Positions 28,160 to 37,684 of a DNA stretch of 64,000 nucleotides are shown here, in pieces (positions within the stretch are counted from its first letter, which is position 1; every line of letters begins with the position of its first letter). The DNA lies in NCBI RefSeq assembly GCF_049275935.1, contig NZ_CP184830.1, forward strand, positions 4,712,001 through 4,776,000, read 5' to 3'. The translations under genes were made by a program, and so were the position numbers. A model generated the notes under the pieces. The model was not told where the DNA came from. It saw only the letters and a program-made list of their open reading frames with translations, and did not search any database. The DNA comes from Endozoicomonas_A sp049275935 (GTDB taxonomy: Bacteria; Pseudomonadota; Gammaproteobacteria; Pseudomonadales; Endozoicomonadaceae).

Positions 28160-29383
28160 ATGGCCACTGAAATAAAAGCACCAACGTTTCCGGAATCTGT
28201 CGCTGACGGTGTGGTTGCCACTTGGCACAAGAAGCCCGGAGAAGCTTGCTCTCGTGATGAGCTGCTGGTCGATATAGAGACCGATAAGGTAGTACTGGAA
28301 GTTGTTGCTCCAGCGGATGGCGTGCTGAAAGAGATTCTCAAGAATGAAGACGAGACGGTCCTGAGCGAAGAGGTTATTGCCGTTTTTGAAGCCGGTGCAG
28401 CATCCACAGCCTCCGTTCCAGCAGCTGAATCAGCGTCGGCAACCAGTGAAGTGTCACCTAGTACGGAAGAGCCAGTATTGAGCCCCGCTGCTCGTAAGAT
28501 CGCTAATGAAAAAGGCATTGACCCAACGACTATTTCTGGCACTGGCAGGGGCGGTCGTGTCACCAAGGAAGATGTCGTTCGTCATGCAGAGCAGCGGCCA
28601 GCTCAGGTAGCTGCTCCTGCTCCAACAGTCCATGCTTCTTCTGCGCCTGTGGTAGAAGCTACAACTCCGGTATTTGCTGGCGAGCGCACGGAAAAACGTG
28701 TACCAATGACACGTCTGCGTGCTAGAGTTGCCCAGCGTCTGGTAGAAGCACAGCAGACAGCCGCCATGCTGACCACCTTCAATGAGGTCAATATGAAGCC
28801 GGTTATGGAACTGAGAGCCCGTTATAAAGATCAGTTCGAGAAGCGGCACGGTGTTCGTCTCGGGTTCATGTCCTTCTTTGTCAAAGCCTGTGCTGAAGCC
28901 CTGCGTCGTTATCCTGCAGTTAATGCCTCCATTGATGGTAATGATATCGTTTACCACGGCTATCAGGATATTGGCGTTGCTGTCTCCAGCGATCGTGGTC
29001 TGGTAGTACCTATTCTGCGTAACGCTGAAAACATGAGCCTCGCCGACGTTGAGGCCAAAATCCGTGAATACGGTAAAAAAGCCCAGGGTGGCAAACTGGA
29101 TATTGAGGACATGACCGGTGGAACCTTTACTATTTCCAACGGCGGTGTGTTTGGTTCGCTCTTGTCTACACCGATTCTGAATCCACCTCAGTCCGCTATT
29201 CTGGGTATGCACAAAATTCAGGAGCGCCCCATGGCCGTCAACGGTCAGGTGGAGATTCTGCCCATGATGAATCTGGCTTTGTCCTATGACCACAGGTTGC
29301 TAGATGGCAAGGAAGCAGTCACTTTCCTCGTTACCATCAAGGAGCTGTTGGAAGATCCAGCCAGAATCCTGTTGGAATTGTAA
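28160..29383 (+). CDS. sucB: Dihydrolipoyl succinyltransferase, E2 of 2-oxoglutarate dehydrogenase
   Basis: A 407-residue core subunit. It has one N-terminal lipoyl domain with the lipoylated lysine in IETDKVVLEV (near residue 43). An Ala/Pro linker, a peripheral-subunit-binding domain (LSPAARKIANEKGID...GGRVTKEDV) and a catalytic domain ending in SYDHRLLDGKEAV follow. AAAGGA six bases before the ATG is a good ribosome site. It transfers succinyl to CoA within the SucA-SucB-Lpd complex. Confidence 0.97.
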   Translation: MATEIKAPTFPESVADGVVATWHKKPGEACSRDELLVDIETDKVVLEVVAPADGVLKEILKNEDETVLSEEVIAVFEAGAASTASVPAAESASATSEVSPSTEEPVLSPAARKIANEKGIDPTTISGTGRGGRVTKEDVVRHAEQRPAQVAAPAPTVHASSAPVVEATTPVFAGERTEKRVPMTRLRARVAQRLVEAQQTAAMLTTFNEVNMKPVMELRARYKDQFEKRHGVRLGFMSFFVKACAEALRRYPAVNASIDGNDIVYHGYQDIGVAVSSDRGLVVPILRNAENMSLADVEAKIREYGKKAQGGKLDIEDMTGGTFTISNGGVFGSLLSTPILNPPQSAILGMHKIQERPMAVNGQVEILPMMNLALSYDHRLLDGKEAVTFLVTIKELLEDPARILLEL

Positions 29384-29400
29384 GTTTTCATGGGTTATGC

Positions 29401-29419
29401 GGCGGCTCACAAGGCCGCC
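29401..29419 (+). other. Intercistronic hairpin between sucB and lpd
   Basis: GGCGGC pairs with GCCGCC across a 7-base loop in the 62-bp gap. It is followed by ATTCTCATTTTC, which is not a full T-run. Confidence 0.45.
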
Positions 29420-29445
29420 ATTCTCATTTTCTTGGAATAGAAGAT

Positions 29446-30885
29446 ATGGCGAATCAGTTTGACGTTGTTGTCATCGGAGCAGGTCCTGCAGGTTACGTTT
29501 GTGCAATTCGTGCAGCGCAGCTGGGCCTTAAGACTGCTTGTATTGAAAAGTGGACTGATGACAAAGGAAAAACAGCTCTGGGCGGAACCTGTCTGAACGT
29601 AGGTTGCATTCCCTCCAAGGCGCTGCTGGACAGTTCTCACAAATTTGTTGAAGCTCAAAAAGACTTCAAGCTGCACGGTATCAATCACTCTGGTGTGGAA
29701 ATGGACGTGCCGCAAATGATCGCCCGCAAGAGCAAGATCGTTAAAACCCTCACTACCGGCGTCGGTGGTCTGTTTAAAGCAAATGGTGTAACTCTGCTGG
29801 AAGGTGCTGGTAAAGTTCTGGCGAACAAGCAGGTTGAGCTGACCAAGGCTGATGGCACTGTTGAAGTTTATGAAGCGGGTAATGTTGTTATTGCTACTGG
29901 CTCCCGTCCGGTAGAAATTCCCCCTGCACCGACTGATGGTGATTTGATTGTTGATTCCACCGGAGCCCTTGAATTCCAGGAAATACCCAAACGTCTGGGG
30001 GTCATTGGTGCTGGTGTTATCGGCCTCGAGCTGGGTAGCGTTTGGGGTCGTCTTGGCTCTGAAGTCATTGTTCTGGAAGCCATGGATCGTTTCCTGGCAG
30101 CTGCCGACGAGCAGATCTCCAAAGAATCCATGAAAATCTTCAAGAAGCAAGGACTGGATATCTGCTTGGGTGCCCGTGTCACTGGATCTGAAATCAAGGA
30201 TAAAGAAGTACACGTTACCTATGCGGATTCTGATGGCAATGAACAGGTTGTTGTATTCGACAAACTGATTGTTGCTGTAGGCCGTCGTCCATACACAGAG
30301 AGCCTGCTGGCTGCAGATTGTGGTGTGAACCTGGATGAGCGTGGCTTTATTTTTGTTGATGATCACTGTGCTACTGACGTGCCCGGTGTATACGCTGTTG
30401 GTGATGTGGTTCGTGGTCCAATGTTGGCGCACAAGGGCAGTGAAGAAGGCATCATGGTTGCTGAAATCATCGCTGGCCAGAAAGGTCATGTGAACTATGA
30501 TTTGATTCCTTCTGTGATCTATACCCATCCTGAAATTGCATGGGTAGGCAAGACCGAGCAGGAACTGAAAGCCGAAGGTGTTGATTACAAATTAGGTACT
30601 TTCCCATTTGTTGCCAGTGGTCGTGCTCTGGCTGCTAACGATACGGAAGGAATGGTTAAGGTTATTGCTGACAAGGTAACTGACCGTGTCTTGGGTGTGC
30701 ACGTAGTAGGCCCAAGCGCTGCTGAACTGGTTCAGCAGGCAGTTATTGCCATGGAGTTTGCGGCCAGCACTGAAGACCTGGCTCTGACTATATTCTCTCA
30801 CCCAACATTGAGTGAAGCTTTGCACGAAGCAGTTCTGGCTGTAGACGGTCATGCGATTCATATTCCTAATCGTAAACGTCGCTAG
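29446..30885 (+). CDS. lpd: Dihydrolipoamide dehydrogenase (E3)
   Basis: A 479-residue FAD enzyme that reoxidises the lipoyl arm of SucB with NAD. The redox disulfide is in GGTCLNVGCIPSK, the FAD motif GAGPAGYV starts near residue 11, the NAD motif is GAGVIGLELG, and the catalytic His is in SHPTLSEALHEA. Its place between sucB and sucC, as in Pseudomonas, suggests it serves 2-oxoglutarate dehydrogenase in particular; it may also serve other complexes. Confidence 0.97.
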   Translation: MANQFDVVVIGAGPAGYVCAIRAAQLGLKTACIEKWTDDKGKTALGGTCLNVGCIPSKALLDSSHKFVEAQKDFKLHGINHSGVEMDVPQMIARKSKIVKTLTTGVGGLFKANGVTLLEGAGKVLANKQVELTKADGTVEVYEAGNVVIATGSRPVEIPPAPTDGDLIVDSTGALEFQEIPKRLGVIGAGVIGLELGSVWGRLGSEVIVLEAMDRFLAAADEQISKESMKIFKKQGLDICLGARVTGSEIKDKEVHVTYADSDGNEQVVVFDKLIVAVGRRPYTESLLAADCGVNLDERGFIFVDDHCATDVPGVYAVGDVVRGPMLAHKGSEEGIMVAEIIAGQKGHVNYDLIPSVIYTHPEIAWVGKTEQELKAEGVDYKLGTFPFVASGRALAANDTEGMVKVIADKVTDRVLGVHVVGPSAAELVQQAVIAMEFAASTEDLALTIFSHPTLSEALHEAVLAVDGHAIHIPNRKRR

Positions 30886-31152
30886 CTGAGCTTACGGGAA
30901 TCATTTACTGATGTGTGTAAGACCTACTTGTATCAGTAAGCTTTCTCAATGGATAAACTGATTCGAAGAAGTGTCAGAGGGAATCTTAGCCTGTAGGACT
31001 TGAGACAATTTCATATCGAAAGTACAAGTTAGACAGGCGTCAGGACCCAAAGTTTAATTTCGATGCCTGAAGAGTTGGGGTCGAAACAAAGAAACCTTTT
31101 TATCCACGGATGTGGATAGGAATTTGATTAAAACAACAATGGTATTGTCAGT

Positions 31153-32319
31153 ATGAATCTCCATGAATATCAGGGTAAGCAGCTATTTGCTGAGTATGGC
31201 CTGCCGGTATCCAAGGGTATTGCCTGCGATACACCGGAAGAAGCAGCTGCAGCCGCAGACCAAATTGGCGGAAATCAGTGGGTTGTTAAAGCACAGGTTC
31301 ATGCAGGTGGACGCGGTAAGGCTGGGGGCGTAAAGCTGGTCAGCTCCAAGGACCAAATTCGTGAATTTGCCGAGAAGTGGCTGGGTAAGAATCTGGTCAC
31401 TTACCAGACAGACGAAAATGGTCAGCCAGTTAGCAAGATTCTGGTAGAAAATTGCACCGACATCGCTCAGGAACTTTACCTGGGTGCTGTTGTAGACCGT
31501 TCTACCCGTCGGATCGTTTTCATGGCCTCCACTGAGGGTGGCGTTGAAATCGAGAAGGTGGCAGAAGAAACGCCAGAAAAGATTCTGAAGGCAACTATTG
31601 ACCCTCTGGTCGGTGCTCAACCCTATCAGGGCCGTGAACTGGCTTTCAAACTGGGTCTGAACGCTACTCAGGTTAAGCAGTTTACCAAGATCTTCCTGGG
31701 TCTGGCGAAACTGTTCCAGGATCTGGATTTGGCTCTGCTGGAAATCAATCCATTGGTTATCACTGAAGCCGGCGATCTGCACTGTCTGGATGCCAAGCTG
31801 AACATTGATAGCAACGCCCTTTACCGTCAGCCTCGTCTGAAGACCATGCACGATCCTTCTCAGGAAGACGCACGCGAAGCCCACGCGGCTCAGTGGGAAC
31901 TCAACTACGTAGCCCTGGATGGTAACATCGGCTGCATGGTAAACGGCGCTGGTCTGGCTATGGGTACCATGGACATCGTTAAGCTGTCCGGTGGTGCTCC
32001 CGCAAACTTCCTGGACGTGGGTGGCGGTGCTACCAAAGAACGTGTCAGTGAAGCTTTCAAGATTATTCTGTCTGACGATAGTGTTAAAGCGGTACTGGTT
32101 AACATCTTCGGCGGCATCGTTCGCTGTGACCTGATTGCTGACGGCATCATCGGTGCAGTGAAAGAAGTCGGTGTTGAAGTACCTGTTGTTGTGCGTCTGG
32201 AAGGCAACAACGCTGAGCTTGGTGCTCAGAAACTGGCTGAAAGTGGACTCGATATTATCGCTGCAAGCAGTCTCTCCGACGCTGCAGACCAGGTAGTAAA
32301 AGCAGCGGAGGGTAAATAA
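31153..32319 (+). CDS. sucC: Succinyl-CoA synthetase beta subunit
   Basis: A 388-residue ATP-grasp subunit that binds nucleotide and, with SucD, converts succinyl-CoA to succinate with ATP or GTP formation. MNLHEYQGKQLF, the HAGGRGKAGGVK nucleotide loop and NIFGGIVRCD are classic. A 267-bp gap with inverted repeats (TTACTGAT/ATCAGTAA near 30908-30942) separates it from lpd, and no strong ribosome site precedes the ATG. A local promoter is possible. Confidence 0.97.
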   Translation: MNLHEYQGKQLFAEYGLPVSKGIACDTPEEAAAAADQIGGNQWVVKAQVHAGGRGKAGGVKLVSSKDQIREFAEKWLGKNLVTYQTDENGQPVSKILVENCTDIAQELYLGAVVDRSTRRIVFMASTEGGVEIEKVAEETPEKILKATIDPLVGAQPYQGRELAFKLGLNATQVKQFTKIFLGLAKLFQDLDLALLEINPLVITEAGDLHCLDAKLNIDSNALYRQPRLKTMHDPSQEDAREAHAAQWELNYVALDGNIGCMVNGAGLAMGTMDIVKLSGGAPANFLDVGGGATKERVSEAFKIILSDDSVKAVLVNIFGGIVRCDLIADGIIGAVKEVGVEVPVVVRLEGNNAELGAQKLAESGLDIIAASSLSDAADQVVKAAEGK

Positions 32320-32321
32320 GA

Positions 32322-33194
32322 ATGAGTGTCCTGATTAATAAAGAGACCAAGGTGATCTGCCAGGGCTTTACTGGCTCTCAGGGAACTTTCCACTCCGAAC
32401 AGGCGATTGCTTACGGTACTCGTATGGTTGGTGGTGTTACTCCGGGCAAGGGGGGTCAGGAACATCTGGGTCTACCTGTATTCAACACGGTTGCCGAGGC
32501 AGTCGCTACAACCGGCGCTGATGCTTCTGTAATTTACGTGCCTGCCGCTTTTTGTAAGGATTCTATCCTCGAAGCTGCCAATGCCGGTATAAAGTTGATT
32601 GTCTGCATTACCGAAGGTATTCCAACTCTGGATATGTTGGACTGCAAGGTCCGCTGCGACGAGCTGGGTGTTACTCTGATTGGTCCCAACTGCCCGGGTG
32701 TTATCACTCCGGGCGAGTGTAAGATCGGCATTATGCCTGGCCACATTCATAAACCAGGCAAAGTTGGAATTGTTTCCCGTTCCGGGACCCTGACTTATGA
32801 AGCGGTTAAGCAGACCACTGATTTTGGTTTTGGTCAGTCCACCTGTGTTGGTATCGGTGGTGACCCGATTCCTGGCTCCAACTTCATCGACATCCTGAAG
32901 CTGTTTCAAGAAGATCCACAGACTGAAGCGATCGTTATGATCGGCGAAATCGGTGGTACAGCTGAAGAAGAGGCGGCTGCTTACATCAAAGAAAACGTAA
33001 CCAAGCCAGTTGTTTCCTATATTGCCGGTGTTACTGCACCTCCGGGTAAGCGCATGGGTCATGCGGGTGCAATTATTTCTGGTGGTAAAGGGACTGCTGA
33101 CGAGAAGTTTGCTGCACTGGAAGAAGCCGGTGTAAAAACCGTTCGCTCTCTGGCAGAAATCGGTCAGGCTCTGAAAGAGAAAACAGGCTGGTAA
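32322..33194 (+). CDS. sucD: Succinyl-CoA synthetase alpha subunit
   Basis: A 290-residue subunit that binds CoA and carries the phosphorylated histidine (in GKRMGHAGAI, near 246). GFTGSQGTFHSEQA is the CoA-binding start. It begins two bases after the sucC stop, ensuring equal synthesis. It is the last gene of the TCA block and is followed by a clear terminator. Confidence 0.97.
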   Translation: MSVLINKETKVICQGFTGSQGTFHSEQAIAYGTRMVGGVTPGKGGQEHLGLPVFNTVAEAVATTGADASVIYVPAAFCKDSILEAANAGIKLIVCITEGIPTLDMLDCKVRCDELGVTLIGPNCPGVITPGECKIGIMPGHIHKPGKVGIVSRSGTLTYEAVKQTTDFGFGQSTCVGIGGDPIPGSNFIDILKLFQEDPQTEAIVMIGEIGGTAEEEAAAYIKENVTKPVVSYIAGVTAPPGKRMGHAGAIISGGKGTADEKFAALEEAGVKTVRSLAEIGQALKEKTGW

Positions 33195-33229
33195 GAGTCC
33201 GATCTGATCAGTTTTGACTCATTATACGG

Positions 33230-33259
33230 CTCATCTCAGAGGAGATGGGTCGATTTTTT
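33230..33259 (+). terminator. Rho-independent terminator after sucD
   Basis: CATCTC (33232-33237) and GAGATG (33242-33247), extended by C-T/G-G pairs, form a tight stem with an AGAG loop. Six T follow at 33254-33259. It lies 36 bp beyond the sucD stop. Confidence 0.8.
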
Positions 33260-33391
33260 ATTGAGTTCCTGAGTGGCTAATCTCTCTCCTGTTTACCTAA
33301 TTGCTATCCGGGTTTCGGAATATCGCTATAGGCTTAAGACGCTTAATGGCACATAGTCCCGTATTTATCTCCATCCTCAGGGAATCCTCTA

Positions 33392-34282
33392 GTGGATACA
33401 CCGAATCTCAATCCTGATAAATACCGTTTTGCGAGGGCGCTTAGGCCTTTTTCCTTCTCTGTTGCACTGATCACTTGCGGATTAGGGGTCGCCGTAGCTT
33501 TCTCAAAGGGAGAGGGAGATATTGCCAGAGCCGTGGCTGTAATGATTGCGGGTATTTTATTACAGGCAGCCAGTAATCTGGCCAATGATCATGCTGACTT
33601 ACATTTCTGGAACAGCAAGACAGGCCAATTGGCAGAGCAGGTGATTCAGCAGATTCGCAGGAACTTTGCTTTTGCCGGTCTTTTTGCTCTGGTAGCAACT
33701 GTCATAGGACTCTGGCTTGTCTGGAAAACGGGCTGGCCTTTGTTTCTAATGGGGCTTTTCGGTGTAACTGCTGGTTACTTCTATACAGGAGAGCCTATCG
33801 TCTATAAACATCTCGGTTTGGGAGTTCCGGCCGTTTTTATTCTGACTGGGGTACTGATGGTAAGCGGGTCTTACTATGCGGTTTCTGGTGTCTGGAATAA
33901 TAAGCTACTTTGGGTTTCTATACCCGTGAGTCTTTTAACAGCTGCTCTACTGGTGTCGAATGAAATCCGAGATTATCTGGAAGATCAGTCTTCCAACATC
34001 AGAACCCTGACTGTCAGAATAGGGTTTGATACAAGTAAGAAACTATACGCTATATTGTTGCTGTCGGTATACCCGATCAGCTATTACCTCTACCTGAACA
34101 ACTTGCTGATAAAACCTGTTTACCTGATATTTTCGTTATTACTCATCTTGCAGCCGATTAAATTGTTAAGATGTTCGCCGGGTGATTACGAGCTAAACAA
34201 ATTGCCGCCTTTGTCTGGACGTTTTTTTCTGGTGTTCGGTATCTGCTTCATATTGAGTGTGTTTAGACCTTCTTGGGAATGA
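33392..34282 (+). CDS. MenA-like UbiA-family prenyltransferase
   Basis: A 296-residue membrane enzyme with about eight helices. The first Mg-prenyl-phosphate motif is N65-D-H-A-D69, and the second N190-E-I-R-D194 continuing to Asp198. NEIRDYLEDQ...RTLTVRIG closely resembles MenA (dihydroxynaphthoate polyprenyltransferase). No other menaquinone gene is near, so the aromatic acceptor is uncertain. The start is a GTG with AGGGA about nine bases upstream. The gene is monocistronic, and its 3' end faces gspD across a bidirectional terminator. Confidence 0.78.
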   Translation: MDTPNLNPDKYRFARALRPFSFSVALITCGLGVAVAFSKGEGDIARAVAVMIAGILLQAASNLANDHADLHFWNSKTGQLAEQVIQQIRRNFAFAGLFALVATVIGLWLVWKTGWPLFLMGLFGVTAGYFYTGEPIVYKHLGLGVPAVFILTGVLMVSGSYYAVSGVWNNKLLWVSIPVSLLTAALLVSNEIRDYLEDQSSNIRTLTVRIGFDTSKKLYAILLLSVYPISYYLYLNNLLIKPVYLIFSLLLILQPIKLLRCSPGDYELNKLPPLSGRFFLVFGICFILSVFRPSWE

Positions 34283-34460
34283 ACGTCTGATGAAGGGCTC
34301 TTTGTTAAAAAAAAATCAGAATGGTGAATTAATTTAGTTTCGACGGATAGATTTCAAAATAGACGACTTTTTTCTTTTTTATTGTCAGTTTTGTGAAAAT
34401 TATAAGTCAAAAGTTTGCAAATAATTTTAAGGCAGTAAGCCTTTTATGAAAAACAGAAAA

Positions 34461-34482
34461 AGCCAGACTTCATAATCTGGCT
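34461..34482. terminator. Bidirectional terminator between prenyltransferase and gspD
   Basis: AGCCAGA (34461-34467) pairs with TCTGGCT (34476-34482). A-rich sequence on the left and TTTTTCT on the right give T-runs on both strands, so it can end both converging transcripts. Confidence 0.75.
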
Positions 34483-34516
34483 TTTTCTAACTGGAAACTA
34501 TTACTTGAATCCAGTA

Positions 34517-36637
34517 TCAGTCACTACTTTGCCAGGCTTTTTTATCTTTCTTGCGCAGATCAAAGGCTTCTGGTTCGAACAGGGTAGATGGCTCTTCCGG
34601 TAGCATGTCAGGTGCCTTTTTGTTGTGCTGAATCACTTTCAACTTGGTGTAACGATCTTTGGTGGCTTTGGCCAGTGTTTCAGAGTTTCTCATGATGGTC
34701 GGTCTTATAAACAACATGAGATTTCGCTTCTGGTTCTTATCCTGTTCGAAGCGGAACAGGTTTCCGATGATAGGAATATCACCCAGAAGCGGGACTTTCT
34801 TCTTGGTCTGACTCTTGACGTTTTCAATCAGGCCACCAATGACAATGGTCTGGCCATCATCTACCAGAACGGTGGTTTTCAGAGTTCTGTTATTGAAGAT
34901 CAGGTCATCATTCTTTAAAAGGGATTCTGAAGTACGAGTGTCCAGAGAAGAAACCTCCTGCTCCAGCTCTAGCCTGATGCCGTTACCTTCACTGAGGTGA
35001 GGGGTGATCTTTAGCTTAATGCCGACATCCTTCCGGTCCGTCGTAGTGAACGGGTTGTTGCTACCACCACCGGCTGAGGTTTGATAAGAGCCTGTCTTGA
35101 TAGGAATATTCTGACCTACAAGGAATTCAGCTTCCTGGTTGTCCAGCGTCAGCATACTGGGTGTAGATAGAATGTCGTTGTTAGACTTTGAACTCAAGGC
35201 AGATACCAGCACACCAAAATTATCCGCTCTCAAAGCCAGAGAGCCCAGGGTGATTGCCGCGTTATCGAGAATGTGTCCTGTTATGCTGCTCTTGCTGCCG
35301 ACAACGGTTTTGGTTGATTTACCAGAAGGGTCTGTCTCGGTTGAGCCGCGAATGGTTTCCTTGCCATCAATACCCCACTGGACACCCAGAGCATCATCTA
35401 TACCGCCAGAGACTTCTACGATGACGGCTTCCAAAAGTACCTGTGATCTTGGTACATCAAGCTGCCGAACGATATGCTCCATCTCTGCCAGAGTGTCCGG
35501 ATCAGCAATCATGATGAGGGCGTTCTGGGATTCGTCGGCTTTAACGAACACGTTCGGTGCTGCTCCGGAACCCCTGCTTTTTCCGGAAGGCTGACCTTTG
35601 GTCTGAACCTTGGGAACAGAGGGGTGCGGTGGAACAGGCTGTTGTGATGAAGCCGAAGAATTGGATTTCTTTTCCTGACTCTCCTGAATCGTGGTAGATG
35701 CTTCTGCAAGGATTTCTGAAATATTCTTGGCATCGCCATAGCTGAGGAAGATCACCTTGGTAGTGGACTTGCGAATACCTTCCTTGTCCAGCGTTTCTAC
35801 CAGTTTCCTGACTCTCTGGCGCTTACTGGAGTTACCTTTGATGACCAGTCGGTTGCTGCGCTCATCAGCAATGACTTGCAGTCCGCTTGGCATTTGCCCC
35901 TTGGCAGCTATCAGTGTGTCCTGAATGATTTTGGAAACATCACCCACCCAGGCATGCTTCAACTGAAGCACTTCGTAATCATTATTACCTGTCTTGTCCA
36001 GCTCCCTCACCAGCTTGGTGATTCGCTCAACGTTGTCTGCAAGGTCACTGACTATAACAGCGTTACTGGATGCGGAAGCGGCTGCGTGCCCATACTGGGC
36101 GATCAGAGGGCGAATAATGGGTATCAGTTCAATGGCCGATACACTGTGAAGTTCCAGAACCCGTGTGGTCATGACAGCATTACGTGGCTTCTGATTTCCA
36201 CTGGGAGAGCTGGTTTTTGCTGTAGTACTGGGCACTATATTGATGATATTGCCCTTGGGTATTACGGCGTAGCCATTAGCTGACAGTACTTCGAGGAAAA
36301 CATCGTAAACTTCGTCGCTGCTCAACGGTTTGGAAGAAATAACCGTTACAGTGTTACCCCCCTTGATTCTGGGGTCTATGACAAAGGTCTCACCAGTGAT
36401 CTTGGCGATTTGGCCAATGAATTCACGAATGTCAGCGTTCTGATGATTCAGAGTCCACTTTTTGTCCCTGGCCGTTTCAGCCTTGAGGGCTTTTGTGGGA
36501 GGGGGTGCAGCCAGATTGACTACAGCAGTTTCAGCAGAAGGGGCCGCCGATACATTGCTCTGAAGGCTAAGGGCAAGCAATGCAGCAAACAGAGGTCTGA
36601 AGGCCATGCATACAAATGGACAGTCTTTAGTTTTCAT
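34517..36637 (-). CDS. gspD: Type II secretion secretin
   Basis: A 706-residue outer-membrane channel. An N-terminal hydrophobic signal ending near SNVSAAPSA is followed by periplasmic N0-N3 domains (NADIREFIGQIAKITGE, repeated RxxVRKLV-type units). A low-complexity Ser/Pro insert comes next, and then the C-terminal secretin domain (VPLLGDIPIIGNLFR). No lipobox is visible, so targeting may need a pilotin. The preferred ATG is 36637; a GTG lies just before it. It is co-transcribed with gspC, whose stop lies 34 bp upstream. Confidence 0.95.
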   Translation of the reverse strand: MKTKDCPFVCMAFRPLFAALLALSLQSNVSAAPSAETAVVNLAAPPPTKALKAETARDKKWTLNHQNADIREFIGQIAKITGETFVIDPRIKGGNTVTVISSKPLSSDEVYDVFLEVLSANGYAVIPKGNIINIVPSTTAKTSSPSGNQKPRNAVMTTRVLELHSVSAIELIPIIRPLIAQYGHAAASASSNAVIVSDLADNVERITKLVRELDKTGNNDYEVLQLKHAWVGDVSKIIQDTLIAAKGQMPSGLQVIADERSNRLVIKGNSSKRQRVRKLVETLDKEGIRKSTTKVIFLSYGDAKNISEILAEASTTIQESQEKKSNSSASSQQPVPPHPSVPKVQTKGQPSGKSRGSGAAPNVFVKADESQNALIMIADPDTLAEMEHIVRQLDVPRSQVLLEAVIVEVSGGIDDALGVQWGIDGKETIRGSTETDPSGKSTKTVVGSKSSITGHILDNAAITLGSLALRADNFGVLVSALSSKSNNDILSTPSMLTLDNQEAEFLVGQNIPIKTGSYQTSAGGGSNNPFTTTDRKDVGIKLKITPHLSEGNGIRLELEQEVSSLDTRTSESLLKNDDLIFNNRTLKTTVLVDDGQTIVIGGLIENVKSQTKKKVPLLGDIPIIGNLFRFEQDKNQKRNLMLFIRPTIMRNSETLAKATKDRYTKLKVIQHNKKAPDMLPEEPSTLFEPEAFDLRKKDKKAWQSSD

Positions 36638-36671
36638 CACTTAACCATATGAAAAAGTTTTAATTCTTGTA

Positions 36672-37319
36672 TCAAATCCCTTGATTAGCCTGCTGAAGTT
36701 TATCTCTCAACTCCTGCATGCGCTGTTCAAGTGATTTTCCATCCGGCTCCTGAGTGAAGCCGGGGCGTTCTGTATTCTTATCCGTAGTGTCTGAGGGGCT
36801 CTTGAATTCCTGCAAAGCCCTGTCATCTTTACCTGCATCCGGAAAATAAAGGATTTCAAGCTGGCCATTGCGACTTAAAACCACATGATCTGAATGCACT
36901 TCCCTGAGTATGGCACCACCGGGCAGTCTGTCTTCGATGCCATAAAGCTTGTCCTGATTGTTGCCTTGGATAATAGCACTTGAATACTTATTCTTCTGGT
37001 CACGTTCTCCAAGAGTACCTCTGAGTACCAGATTTAACTTTGTTTTAGGAATATCGGCGGACTGTTTCGCGACTTCAGGCTGATGATTGGCACCAAAGAG
37101 TAATTCGAAGTCTTTAGGAGTAAGAATTTTTTCTTTTGGTTGATTTTGGTACACTTGTTCATAATTATCAAAAGCATCTTCCTTCGCCAGTGATTCATAA
37201 AAGAAAAATGACTGAGCGCCTAATGAAACAATCATGGTGATCGCCAGAAGGCAGGTCAGTGCTATGCAATTTTTTCGATGGCCCCATTTTAAGTAGGTGG
37301 CTATGACCTCTGAATTCAT
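36672..37319 (-). CDS. gspC: Type II secretion inner-membrane protein C
   Basis: A 215-residue protein with a single N-terminal membrane helix (about residues 17-40) and a periplasmic HR domain. The HR signature is visible in LVLRGTLGERDQKNKYSSAIIQGNNQDKLYGIEDRL-type sequence around 95-130. It links the inner-membrane platform to GspD. The C-terminal PDZ or coiled-coil of longer homologues is reduced to a charged tail (SLEQRMQELRDKLQQ). It is transcribed divergently from gspE. Confidence 0.88.
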   Translation of the reverse strand: MNSEVIATYLKWGHRKNCIALTCLLAITMIVSLGAQSFFFYESLAKEDAFDNYEQVYQNQPKEKILTPKDFELLFGANHQPEVAKQSADIPKTKLNLVLRGTLGERDQKNKYSSAIIQGNNQDKLYGIEDRLPGGAILREVHSDHVVLSRNGQLEILYFPDAGKDDRALQEFKSPSDTTDKNTERPGFTQEPDGKSLEQRMQELRDKLQQANQGI

Positions 37320-37684
37320 ACTGTTCTCTAATTTCTCTATTTGATGTGTACTTGATTAAGGAAAGCGTTATGGGTCATGGGCTATTCTTAACCTAAATAA
37401 AGCATAAGAGTGCTGTTTTTAAAAGCTGATGCTTTCACTAAAAACAGTTTTTAATTAATCATTTTTGATCAGTAATATCTTCTGGATCAAAAAAGTTGGG
37501 TTTGTGTTTGAATCATTTTTAAAATTCAGTTGTAAAATTTGGATATTGGATCACACTTCCTGTGACGTGCTTGAAGAATAATTCAATTTCCAGGGTTCAG
37601 AGCAAAAAATATCGGATTGTTTCTGGTTGTCCTCGATCAACCCAATAGAAGTTCTGGAATTATTAATTATCCAAGGAGTTAGCC
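37320..37684. other. Divergent gspC/gspE control region
   Basis: 365 AT-rich bp without a gene. TTTTTGATC (37462-37470) and GATCAAAAA (37485-37493) form a 9-bp inverted repeat with a 14-bp spacer, a possible regulator site for both gsp operons. No clear promoter boxes are claimed. Confidence 0.5.

Noticed and set aside
29407..30528. 373-codon minus-strand frame within lpd
   Set aside because: Antisense shadow of lpd, which has all catalytic motifs.
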